64,000 nt of DNA from Jaltomata sinuosa (lineage: Eukaryota; Streptophyta; Magnoliopsida; Solanales; Solanaceae): NCBI GenBank assembly GCA_003996215.1, contig QJPP01000468.1, positions 248,001 through 312,000 of the forward strand, in the 5' to 3' direction. This document shows, piece by piece, positions 45,647 to 57,276 of this stretch. Below the pieces are notes generated by a model. That model was not told the DNA's origin. It worked only from the letters and a program-made list of their open reading frames with translations, and made no database searches. The position numbers were made by a program, and so were the translations under genes. Within the stretch, counting starts at the first letter, position 1, and each line of letters opens with the position of its first letter.

Positions 45647-46754
45647 AGACTGGGTTCTTTGCTCTGTGAATGGTGGCTTGGTTATCGCATTGGAGTGAAA
45701 CAGGGAGAGAATGTGAAATGGCCAGATCAGTGAGAAGATGAACAACACAATATATTTAAGAGGCAAGGCGACGCATGGATCTATACTCTGCTTCCGCCGA
45801 AGACAATGAAATAACTGGTTGTATCTTGGATTTCCAAGAGATTGGAGAGCCACCAAGACTCAAATAACAACCACTGACAGAGTGTCGAGTATCGTAACAA
45901 GAAGCCCAATTGGTGTCACAATAACCAAGGATATGAAAAGATGGTGAAGAGTTCATGAAAAGACCCAAACTTGAATATTTACGCAAGTACTGAAGAATAT
46001 GGTAGGCAGCCTGAAGATGCCCTGTTCATGGTGTTTTCATATATTGACTGAGGGATTGAACTGTGAAAGAGAGATCTGGGTGAGTATTGGTCAAGAAATT
46101 GAGTTGACCCAATAATCGCCTATACAAAGTGGGATAGCAAAAGTTCCCCAGAATCAATGGTGAGTTTAAGTGTGGGGTCCATGGGTGTAGAAGCTGAATG
46201 TGAACCAATGTCTGAGTGTTCTGCCAAAAGATCCTGAGCAAACTTCCGCTTATTCATAAGCAAACCATCTGAGTGTAAAAGCTCCATACCCAAAAAATAG
46301 TGAGCTAGACCCAAATCCTTAATCTTGAATTCATTATTGAGAAAGGTCTTTAGCTCATTGATTTCTTATAGCTTATTACCCGTCGACAGGATATCATCAA
46401 CGTATGCTGTGAGAATAGTGATTTGATTGCCATTTTTTTTTTAAGAACAAAGAGTAATCATTGAGGAATGATGTAAAGCCACGAGTAACCAAAGCTGCAG
46501 ATAAACGAGAGTACCATTAGCGTGAGGCCTACTTAAGGCCATAAAGAGACTTACGTAGCCGGCAAACATGTGAATCTGATGGTGGGAGAAGACATGCAGG
46601 GAATTTCATGAAGACCTCTTCATCCAAATCTCCAAGCAAAAATGGATTGTTGACGTCCAATTGTAACAAAGACCAACCCTTTTTGATAGCAACAATAACA
46701 ATACTACGAATAGTAGTCATTTTCACAACAGGTGAGTAAGTGTTGGTGTAATCG
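45647..46754 (-). pseudogene. Copia pol relic, RT and RNase H (copy B)
   Basis: Reading leftward, RT fragments (KKGWSLLQLDVNNPFLLGDL, LRKSLYGLK) are followed, after frame changes, by GLAHYFLGMELLHSDGLLMN and STPMDPTLKL. RNase H follows with GYCDTNWASC, GGSPISWKSK and SSAEAEYRSMRR; its first Asp and Glu are present. The YVDD motif region (46380-46440) is corrupted and contains a run of T. The frame then reaches NQATIH and NPVFH at the insertion site of the LARD-like element. The right end is cut at 46754 by a Y-family LTR. About 95 per cent identical to 8338-9260 by eye. Confidence 0.9.
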
Positions 46755-47630
46755 TGTAATGACTGAGTCGGTCATTATGGATAAACCATTCGTGCCCATT
46801 TTTAGAGTTAGAAAACTCCGAGTTTGGGAGTTTAAAATTCTATGCTAGGCTAGTCTCGGCCGGTTTTGGAGCAAGGTGTGGGTTAAGTGTTTTGATTTGA
46901 GCTAGTTTTCCATTTAGCTAAGACATAAAGGAGTCTGGGGGACTTTTTGGAATCAAATTTGGGTAAGTAGAACTCTCGGTATCGAGGTTGACGTGAAGGG
47001 GTTGTTCTGGGATGTCGGGAAAATAAGTGTGTTGTAAAATGGGGCAATTTGTGGGACTTTAAGACTTTCTGTCATGTGTCAACCAACGTAGCGGTTGACA
47101 CACCGTCATAGCGACCTCCGCTGTAGAGAAAAAAATACCACTACAACGAAAGTCAATATTGGTCAGCCTCGGCCATAGCGGTCGACTCTGCTACGGCGGT
47201 ACCGCTATAGCGGAGAATACCGCTATAGGGGAGAGTGATGAGATTTAATGCAAAAACTTCCCCAAAATTTTGGGCGATTTCCATCAGTTTTACATTATTT
47301 TTCATCCTAAAGGTAAGGTTTCTACTCCCCAACCTTCGTACTATATTTCTTACGCTTTAGAATTGCTAGGGGTGGACTTGGGGGAAGGTTTAGAATGATC
47401 TAGGAATGGAAGAATCCAGGGAAAGGGGGATTCTAGGGTGCTAGAGTTCTTCAGTCTTGATTATTGATGATGGTTGATGATCACTTAGCCATAATTCTCC
47501 AAAGGTATCCGTAAAAATGATGAATTTAGGTGAATTAATGGTGGGAAAGCTCGAGAATTGGTGGAATGATCATAGGTTGGCCTAGGGATTGGGATTTTGT
47601 ATAATTCAGGTACTTTTGGGTCAGTAATTG
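46755..47630 (+). mobile_element. Y-family LTR, 5' part only
   Basis: Starts TGTAATGACTGAGTC inside the copia relic. It continues through the GCTATAGC cluster (47085-47240) to GGGATTTTGTATAATTCAGG, colinear with the first ~900 bases of 53447-55652. Cut at 47630 by another LTR. The rest of it is not found in the window, so no target duplication can be confirmed. Confidence 0.8.
47085..47240. repeat. GCTATAGC palindrome cluster
   Basis: Several variants of CGCTATAGCGG, including GGTACCGCTATAGCGGAG at about 47200, in the promoter-proximal part of the LTR. The cluster is more decayed than at 53805. Confidence 0.7.
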
Positions 47631-48328
47631 TGTAACACTCCAGGTATTTAAGGTTGTCCATCGTCTCGCATCGAGGGTTTATGAGCATAAATTTGAGAGT
47701 TTTATTAAGACCACGCGTGTTTAAGAGTATCTAATTTAAATTAGAGTTTGGAAAGAATGTATTTTTTTATTGCATTCCAAAAAAATGCCTTAAGTAGTTA
47801 TGATAAATATTTAGCTACAATATATTTGCTTAGACTATTTTATAAGAGCTTTCATAATTTATTAATATTTTAGCGAATATAGTAAGTCATGTTATGTTGA
47901 AAAAAATTATTATTATAATGAGTAGGCTTTATTAGAAATAATTTTCTACTAATTGTGATATATTCAAAAAGTTGTATATATTTTATCACGAATCTATGCA
48001 ATACTCGATTATATATATAATGAGATAAAAACATTTTTGGATGAGTATCACTTAGTGATTGTCTATTCTATTACGTTGCCTTCCACGTTACAGTAGTTAG
48101 TATATATATATATACATACTTGTTGGCTCATTAATCAATGTATTAGCCAAGACCAAGCTCTTGTCCATGTGACCTATTTTATTCCATGAGTGCACTTGTT
48201 TCCTGAAGATAAAAGGAATCAATGTATCCGCTTTAATTTTAAGGAACTAACACCATTACTTTGATATATATGAAGCTACTGGTTTCTACTTTGCATTTTA
48301 TTCCTTCCTTTTCTCATCAAGGGTAAGG

Positions 48329-48536
48329 CATACAAATCAATTATTGTATACCTACATCTATATGCACGCTATTTGGATCAAGGGGAAAATCCCTAGAACG
48401 TAGTAGAGTTGTTTTTAAAAATATTCTTGGATAAATCAATTGATGTATACCTACATACAAATCAATTTATGTATACCTACATCTATATGCACGCGATTTG
48501 GATCAAGGGGAAAATCCCTAGAATGTAGTAGAGTAT
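48329..48536 (+). repeat. Tandem duplication in the Z LTR
   Basis: About 84 bases beginning CATACAAATCAAT and ending CCCTAGAA(C/T)GTAGTAGAGT occur at 48329-48413 and 48453-48536, a repeat spacing of about 124 bases, with very few differences. Confidence 0.85.
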
Positions 48537-48815
48537 TTTGACTGAGCTGAATTCCAGCAAATTTCCGATAGTTTCATGGTTTTTGGTCATGTGGAGTCTC
48601 GAATGGTAATGGTTTTGGAGGTGGATTAATAGGTATGTAAAGATTTTTTTTTTCTTGGCACGACTCCTTGATTCTAGTAGTTATAAATTTATCGTGCTTT
48701 TGAGAAACTATTTGTAGAGCTTTATAATCATTATGTTATCGTATTCCTCTTATACCGTTATTCCTCATCATGAACTCGTATTCGGTAGTATCGACTCCGT
48801 ATCGAGTGGGGAAGT

Positions 48816-51800
48816 TGTAATGACCCTTCCAGTTATTTCCACGTATACATTTTCCTTGTACCGCTAGATCTTGTTTGTAGCGGCCCCAATTCATTTAAGG
48901 CTTGTCGGGACTGGTAGTTCGGGTCGTATGATAAGTTTTGAAGTCAAGCAAGTCGGCAAAAGTTATCGTAAGTTTCTTTAATAAATTTTCTGAACTTTGG
49001 GTAAAATGTCTCAGAGCTTTTCTCTCAATATATAAAGAGTTAGAAGTCCCCCAAAATACCAAATCAAAGGTCTACGAGTCTAGTTTCCAACGCACAAAAC
49101 CGCACATCCAACTGATCTCGGAGTAAAACGTTATGACTGTTTTACCGCGGACTGTCTGGCAGAAACTGGGTCGCGAACCGGGTCGGGTCAAAATCGATTT
49201 AAAGCCTCAACTTCACGTTTTAAAACACCATTTCAGTTCTGAAACAGTGAGAAAACATAAGGGAGGGTTCCAAGAGAGTTCTTGAGTATCGAGATCGTGC
49301 GTACTTGAAAATATTTAATTTAAAAGTTGAATGTGGTAGAAAGTTATAATGAAAAATATTTTTGTTACAATATAATTGTATATGTATTTATTTTATAAGG
49401 TTTTTATATATTGTAATATTTTAACGGAGATAGTAAATTTAGTTATGTTGAAATTTATTATTATAGTATAGTAGGTTTTATTCAAAATAATTTTCTAATG
49501 ATTATGGTATATTCAAAAATTATATTTATTTTACCACGAACTTATGCAATACCCGAGTACTTACATAATGAGATAAGTAAAGATTGAGATGGTGACACCT
49601 CCACTTCCATGTGGAAGTGGAGGGCGGGTGCAACACATTAATTGAAGGATTGGTGGCATATCTCATTACTTTAATATGTTAGTGATAAATTTATCAAATG
49701 TGAGTCATTCATTTATGTTGTGCTGTGTATATAGTGATATATATAAAAGCTCTTTTTATTAACTTTCATTACCAAAGGTTGTATGTGTATATAGACTTAA
49801 ATATGCCATGGTTTTCTTTCCTTTCTCTTTCTAACAGGAAGGTGAGATAATGTTATCAATTGCAATGCTGCATCAATATATAGAGTTACGTGCTGAAGGT
49901 TATTCTTAGGGAAACTATTTTACGTTATATTTCTTCATAAAAAATATCGATTATCTACGTTAAAGTTATTCAAGCCCGAGTTCGAGTTTGATTTCATGTT
50001 GGAGCTTTTTCGGAGAGGTTCAAGCTTGTCATCGGATGACAGGTAGGTTACGGTTTATTTTCCCTGGCCTCCGCATATATAGGATAAAATTGTATTAATG
50101 GGCATCCTTGGGTTGGTTTATTAGGTTAAAACCACAGACCTCGACCGCTTTATTCATGTCCACCTACTTTTGTTCCTCCGTTGCTTGTAGTACTTGCCGA
50201 TATATTTTAATTATCCTTGTGGTCCTGTGAAGCCTTGTTGACTTTGGAACATAGAAGTGGGATTTTCGGAATGTCCGTGAGTCCCGGGCATAGAATTATC
50301 CTTCTAGGCTGGTTATGCTTGCTGAGTAGCTATGGGCCTGTGCAGGGTCGATAGGTTGATTGTGAGTTGCTGGACAGCTATTGTGTTTGATCATACAATT
50401 TCCATGCATTTAAAGAGGTTTTATCCATGTTTTACTACGGTTTGGCTTTGGGCCTACTGACACTATTTTCTAAACCTTGAATGGCCCCGGGGGCCTGTTT
50501 TTGATGGAAATGATTTGGAAATGGTTTGATTTAACTTGTGAATATTCCTGGGTAAAAGAAAGCAAAATTATGTTTTAAATCACCAGTTTTACGATTAACG
50601 CTAGACTCGGCAGGGACGGGGTGCTAGTTGAGTTTTCTTGCTACTTGAGATGATTTTAGCCTCGGTCGGACCGAACACCTGAGATGACTTTCTTCTGTGT
50701 AGACCCGGTTATTCCCGGGCACCCTTGGAGGGGTTTTTGAGATATTTTCCTACTACTTTAGTCCTGGACAGGGTCTGGGCATGCATATTAGAGACTGGGT
50801 CTCTATCTTTAACCCGGACTTGCTTCCGGATGACATGTTTTTATATTGAGATTTAGTATGAGGTCAGGGACCTCCATGGACCTTGCCATCCGGTCCTGGG
50901 GCTGCGGGCTGCGTGTGCCGGAGGAAGGGTATACGGTGGAGTAGAGGTATACGGGCAGTGTCCTTTCATGGAACCTACCTGCTGGGCCGGATCGGCATCG
51001 GAGGAGGTACATACAGAGATACCATTTCACTTGAGATCTTCATGCATCATATCATTCATTGTTTGAGGATCTACCCTTGTTTGTTGTTTGTTGATTGTAC
51101 GCTCTGGTATATGGGATGCCGGAGGGTTTGTTTTCACTTGTTTGTGTTCCTCGGTTGTATGGGCGGCCGGGGAACTGTCGGTAGTCTCTTGCTATTTACT
51201 TGTAGAATTGTTCCCTGTTACGGTTAATTATGAAATTGGTTACTGCTAGACTATTAGTTGCTGGATTTGAGATTGATATGATCAGTTGGGCTTGATTCAT
51301 GTTTCTAAGCATGCTTATCATTACTCTTTCTCTCTTCTTTTTACACTTGAGGTTACCGATATACCGTCCATTTCTTAAACTTATAATGTATACACTGTTA
51401 TTGCAAGGACCCCAGGTGCGTTATTTCTTACTTTCACCTGTGCCTATCGTGTGTATATTCTACTTACTGGCCTCACATGTGGTTCTGTTGATTTCCCTCT
51501 GGGGTAGTTCCTGTGTACCCTTTCTTTGATTTCTGTGAGTACTTGCTTCTGTTCTGTCTGTTACTACGCTTTTATCTTATATGTGCCTAGTCGGCCTATG
51601 ATACCTACTGGGTACCTTATGCCTCGCATTTGGTGCTCAACCTACCCCCTGCATCTTTGGGTGCAGATCCTTGCGTGGTCCATCGCCGTTAGATCGCTGT
51701 AAGTCGTGCTTGGAGATCTGTTGGGGATTACTTCAGACTAAGGGTGAGCTCTTGGCGATCGGAGCTTGGCTTTAGTTTATCTTTTGCCTTATGTACTCTA

Positions 51801-52094
51801 TTACCATTCAGAGACATCTGTATATATTGTTTTGAATCGTTTGCTCTCCATGTATGTAGTTTTGGCTCTATACTATGATACTAGGTCTTGGGGTTTGGTT
51901 TAGTTTCCGCATATGTATATATATATTCCTGTTATCTATTCTCTTCGTCTTGTTCCCTTACTTTTCCTTATTAAACTACCCTCCCGCTTATTTGTTAGAC
52001 AGTAGTCCATTACTAACTGTCCTGGGCTAGGGGAATTGGTTCGCCTACTGGGGGGTTGTAGGTGCCATCATGACCGAGAAATCGGGTCGTGACA
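48816..52094 (+). mobile_element. Solo LTR, X family, 3279 bp, target duplication GAAGT
   Basis: Ends TGTAATGACCC and CGGGTCGTGACA, flanked by GAAGT at 48811-48815 and 52095-52099. Body colinear with the reverse complement of the LARD-like LTRs (for example ACCCGGTTATTCCCGGGCAC). Its head is only ~115 bases before the shared body starts at TAAGTTTTGAAGTCAAGCAAG's core, compared with a longer composite head in the LARD-like element. An AT-rich block at 49310-49900 is shared with the Z LTR (47720-48330). Confidence 0.9.
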
Positions 52095-53804
52095 GAAGTA
52101 GTGACTACTTATGTAATCATGTTGACGGGCTGACTTGGGGAGAGCATATCTCCCAATATATAAAAGTTATAGGGCATATTATATATCAAATTAAAGGTAT
52201 TTGAGTCTAGTTTTTAGAACATCAAACGTTTGTCCATACGACATCCGATTAAAATGTTATGACCATTTTACCACAAACTGTACGGGCAAAACTGGGTAGG
52301 GCCAAAATTATCATAAAATTATGTTTTGACTTGGTTTTGATATAGTAACGGTGGTAAGCTTTTGTCATAAGCTTTTCGCGTTCTAGGATCGCTTTTATAG
52401 ACTTTCGAGCCAAGAAGCGGTGTTTTGGATACCATGGCTCTGGACGACACTTTTTCTCATTAGGTTGGGTCATCATTGTTGTATATTGGTGGTGTTAAAG
52501 TGTTGGAGGAACTGGTGGGTTGGTGCGCTTCTTCTCAGAGTCGCGTACGACAATTATCAGATTGAACGACGTGAAATATATCTTGTTAGATTATCTCGGG
52601 AGCTCACCGCTCTTGTGAGGCATTGATAGCTTCTTGTTGTTATTATTAACTGTGTGTATAGTAGGAATTGTGATGTCGATTATTGAGTTAAAGTAGGCTG
52701 GTCGTAATAACAACTTTAACGTCTTACTGAATGACTATGGTTCATTCCCGTGGTCTTGTTTATTTTCATAGTTATTGCGTTACGATCAGTTGATCGAGCT
52801 TCATAGAAACACCTTCGAGATTAAATTGAAGGATTGTTAAGTTCATCCTTCTTCTTGGTATGCTCCTTTATAGTCCATAGTATGATAAGGCTAAGCGTTG
52901 TCCTTCCTTTGAGCATGAACTTTACAAAATTCCTAAATCATCAAATACGATATTTTACTATTTTACTGCTAGAAAGACCTTCTCTGAAAGGCATAGGGAT
53001 ATAAGCTTAAGTATTTTTGTGGTATTATTATGATGATATCCCACTCGTTCAATTATATAGGATATTCGACATCTATATATCATTTTGTCGGCTTCCTTAA
53101 CTATGTGTCTATATGTAGGAGTTCTTGTTCTTCTTTGGGTGTTGTGATTTAAAATGATTGCAAAGGAATATTAAGAATTCGCAACCAGCCCTCCTTCCTC
53201 GCTAAAATGATTTTCGGAAAACTTTAAAATAATTTATCGATTTCCAAAACTCTCAAGTCTAACCTTGTATGTTTAAAGGACATGGTTCTTGAAACACTTT
53301 CTTTTACAAACTATTAGGGAAACCTATATAAAAACTAAGTGAAGCCCCTTAAGCTCCTTATGAAAATCCTCAAGTTTTTACCTTTCTAAAGTCGAGTTAA
53401 GTGTTCAAATCTATTCTAATAGCACATAAGGTTCTATGAGGCATTTTGTAACAACCGGGTCCATCGTTATGGGTAGTCCAATCGTGCCAAGTTTTAGAGT
53501 TAGAAAACTCCTAATTTGGGAGTTTGAAATTTTGGGCTAGGCTAGCCTCAGTTGGTTTTAGAGAGAGGTAAAGTCTAGGGAAATCTGGGTAAAGATGGGT
53601 TTAGGTGTCTTTGATTGAGCTAGGTTTTCACTTAGCCAAGATATAAAGGAGTCCGGGAGACTTTTCAGAATCCCATTTGAATAAGTTGAACTCCCGGAAT
53701 CGTGTTTGACGTGAAGGGGTTGTTTCGGATTATTGGGGAAAGCAAGTGTGTTGTGAAATGGCCAAAACTGGGAAATTTCCAGACATTCTATCTATGATGG
53801 GAGC

Positions 53805-53955
53805 AGCCATGCGCGATAGCAGCCACCGCTATAGCGGTGGAAATTACCGCTATAGCGGTGGTCAAAGGGCGATCAACCTACTTAGGATCGCTATAGCAAC
53901 AGCCTACTGCTATAGCGAGACCACTATAGTGAAGCGGGGACTGCTATAGCGGGAC
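53805..53955. repeat. GCTATAGC palindrome cluster, best preserved copy
   Basis: Two perfect ACCGCTATAGCGGT palindromes within 40 bases (about 53827-53862), then four or five variants down to 53955. The array lies about 360 bases after the LTR start, where the transcription start region would be expected. Confidence 0.85.
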
Positions 53956-54702
53956 GACGGGATTTTAATAAAGAAACAGCTCCCAAAACATTCAGTTTTT
54001 CACAATTTTGTTTTGGGAAAAGGGCTAGGCGATTCCTCGTGTTTTTCTTCCTTTTTCCGTCAAAATTCTTCCCTAAGGTAAGGTTTTCGTTCCCCAATAT
54101 TTGTATTACGTTTCCTATGCGGTAGAATTTCTAGGAGGGAATTTAGGGAAAGGTTAGAATAACCTAGGGATGGTGCAATTCGGGGAGGGGAGGGGATTTC
54201 AAGCATGTGTGTTCTTGGGTATGGATTAAAGTACATTATTATGATCAGAGGTTGTTTAATTCCCAGTTTTATCAGTAAAAAATGATAGAACTAGGAGAAT
54301 TAACGGTGGAAAAGTCTTGGAAAAGGGTAGGATGATCATGGGTGGCCTGGGGTTTCGGGATTTTGTATAATCCGGGTAATGTATAAGCCTTGTGTGTTAA
54401 TTATATGTACTGTGTGCTGTTTTTAGACCAAGAACGCGAATGGAATCCGGAACAAGGGAAAGCTCGGGTCGAATAGAGCTTGGAACATTTTGATGTAGGT
54501 GATGGCTTATGATTTTTTGTGAATGTGTATATTCATGTACTCATGTCTAAGTGATTGTATGCATTACATCTCTTAGGGAAGTGGTGTGGAATGTCTAGGT
54601 TCCTGTTTATAGTCTGTGATTGAATGGTGTTTACTTGTTGGTTTTACAAGTTGTGTTGTTCATATATTGACTGTGGTTTGTTTACATTTGATTGGCACAG
54701 GT

Positions 54703-54800
54703 ACCAGACCTGGTACAGGTATAACAAATGATTGGCACGGGTACCACGCGTGGTACAGGTATAACACTTGATTGGAATGGGTACCACGCCTGGTACGGGT
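54703..54800. repeat. GTACC-palindrome minisatellite, 3 units
   Basis: Units spaced about 37 bases apart: GGTACCAGACCTGGTAC, then GGTACCACGCGTGGTAC (a perfect palindrome), then GGTACCACGCCTGGTAC. Confidence 0.85.
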
Positions 54801-56643
54801 TTACTTTATTGCATCTTGCATTGTTTCATTGATTACTGTATTGCATTGGCTGATATTGGTTTCGTGTGTGGACTGAGTTGTCTATTTAAAGGTGCTATTG
54901 TTGGTGGTCCTTGAGTGGCCGAGAACATTGTATAACTGTTGTGTTGGTCATGGTTTAGGCCGGGTTGAATCATTACTTTCGGTATGTGTCTAGAGAGGAT
55001 TCTAGGGTGGGTCCGGGCTAGACGGAAAGGTATAGTTAATGGCTCATGTTCGTGGTATAGAACTGTAAGAGATGGATTTCATGCTGGGACAAGGTAGGTA
55101 GAGACTTGTAGTCTAGGACCTAAAGACTTGTTGCATGTTTTTCATATATTTACTTGAATATGTTGTACAGTTATATATGTTTTTTACTTGAAAACTGACT
55201 GATGATCCTACTAGTACATATTGGGGTGTACTGATGCTGCACTTTCTTGTCTTTTGGTGAGAACAGGAAATTTTCCGGCGGCTGAGAGACGACCTCATCT
55301 TTAGTGCCGACGGGTTCTGACTTGCAAGGGTGAGCTGCTTGATTCAAGCTACCTTGGGTTAATTTAGAGTTTCAGTCCACTTGTTTCAAAGTTAAAACTA
55401 CTTTGTATTTTCTTTTGGGGTTGCATCCCCGTATTCTAGATATTGGTAATGATGTTTGGTAAAATGACTTTCAGTTCTTAGGTGAGATTTTCTGCATGTT
55501 AATGATTATGCTATAGTTTTTGCTTATATTGATTGCTAGTTATCTTTCTGTTATTGGTTTTAGGCTACTAGTCTAGGCAAATAGTTGAACTCTATTGGTT
55601 CACTCATCCGGGAGTTGGGTGGGTCCCACTCACGACGGGCTGGGTCGTGACACATTTATGTGTTACACAGAAGTGATTATGAGATTAAGAGAATAAAGAT
55701 TACCAGCAGGCCAAGATTGGCAACATAATTATGATGACATACTTGCATTACAAATCCATGACATGACATGCGATGCATCAGACTCTCGAGATTGCCTATA
55801 TTTATATGTATGAGATACATATGGCAACGAGTTGGCAGATATGATCCCGGTTAGGTACCGGAAGACACCACCATTGCTAGCACATAGTTGTGTACGACAT
55901 GCATTTGCATCTATATATATGTATTCACTACATATGATTACGCGAGCATACCATGCATATTTGATTCCTATAAGATCATATGTCGGCCAAGGAGGCTATC
56001 ATAGTTTCAGTTTCAGGTGGTATCTCTATTACTCTTTTTACATTAGCTATTTATGATTCTACGTTCCACCTTACATACAAGTACATTTTTATTCGTACTG
56101 ACGTCCCATTGCCTGGGGACGCTGTATTTTTGTTTCGTGCTTGCATGTCCAGGTAGGGATTCTGATTAACCCCTCTATGAGGATTCTAGGTTCAGCGGTG
56201 AGTTGGAAAGCTCTACCTCTTCCTGGAGCTATTATAGAATGTTTACTTTTGTTATACAGTTTGGGGTATACTCGGGGCCTTATCCCGACCAGTTCTTATA
56301 AAATTCTTAGAGGCTATTGTGGACACAATATTCTGGGTTTCTTTCTGTAGCTTCCAGTCTCCAGTCCCTTAGGCTGGCATGTATATATAGGTATGTATGT
56401 ATATTTTCTCCTGCGGCCTCATCGGCCAGCCAGTACTTTGTTTTTTTTGACTTGTCTACCTGCGTCTATATAACTTGTTGTCATTCAAGTTATGGCCTTA
56501 ATGGTCAAGGCTTAGTATTTTAGATGTTATGATGCCCGATCCTATGGGCCCACAATTGAGTCAGTTAGTATGTTTCAGTGGCTAACTCGGTCAAATAAGG
56601 TATCGAGTACCAGTCACGCCTTCCCCTAGTTTAGGGCATGACA

Positions 56644-57276
56644 AACTTAGTATCAGAGCAGGTCGTGTTCCAGTGAGTCCACAAGCCATGTCTAGTAGAG
56701 TCTTGCTTATGGGTGTGTTGTGCACCACACTTATAATAAGGAGGCTGCAGGACATTTAGGATTTGTTACCATTATTTCATTTTAGATCGTGAGATAGATA
56801 TAAGTTATAGGAAGTTAATTTTGATTCACCCTCTGCGTAAATGTCATACACATTCTATCTCTTAAAGGACACCTCGGATTAGGCCAAAAGGGAAAATGCT
56901 AGTTTTTACGAAGAATGCACTTTCTAGTCTACGACTGTTAGGCACATGGATGTCCTCTATGATTGTGCGCCTTTGATTAACCGTCTGGATAGTGACTTAT
57001 CTAAGTCCTTTTATGATTTCTTAGTTTTGATATGACATTTCTAAGGGCCATAAAAACTATTGCACGATTTACAAAGGTACTAATTACGTACTAAATTAAG
57101 TTAATATAAGTTTGTATGTGCATCTTTTATAGTTTACCTTTTTATAGGATTGTGTGTGTTACCTTCCTTAGAAGCTTCACTATTACTTGTCGCTTATTTC
57201 TACGGTTGCTAGTTATATGTTATTTGTCTTTACATTGATGGAGATCATTTGTTTTAATATATTTGCATTGTAAGTT
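56644..57276 (+). other. Leader and internal remnant of the Z-family element
   Basis: Begins with the degenerate PBS and the phrase GTCTAGTAGAGTCTTGCTTA, usual just inside gypsy elements of this kind. No gag ATG or ORF follows. It is cut at about 57276, where a Y-family LTR begins mid-sequence. Confidence 0.5.

Larger units (their letters stand above)
25925..46754 (+). repeat. Segmental duplication, copy B (with two large insertions)
   Basis: Colinear with 5139-9427. It consists of 25925-27875, 32260-34053 and 45642-46754, once the copia at 27876-32259 and the LARD-like element at 34054-45641 are removed. It keeps a fuller minus-strand copia end than copy A. Its left edge interrupts the Y-family LTR; its right edge is the insertion of another LTR at 46755. 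Confidence 0.85.
53447..55652 (+). mobile_element. Solo LTR, Y family, 2206 bp, target duplication CATTT
   Basis: Ends TGTAACAACCGGG and TGGGTCGTGACA, flanked by CATTT at 53442-53446 and 55653-55657. It contains the clearest GCTATAGC cluster (53805-53955) and a three-unit GTACC array (54703-54800). Same family, opposite orientation, as 23247-25426. Confidence 0.9.
47631..56643 (+). mobile_element. Z-family gypsy LTR, interrupted by two solo LTRs
   Basis: Starts TGTAACACTCCAGG at 47631 and ends GGGCATGACA at 56643, followed by a degenerate PBS (TTAGTATCAGAGCA). Removing the solo LTRs at 48816-52094 and 53447-55652 with one copy of each duplication leaves a single LTR of about 3.5 kb (47631-48815, 52100-53446, 55658-56643). 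No coding sequence. A matching 3' LTR is not in the window. Confidence 0.65.
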
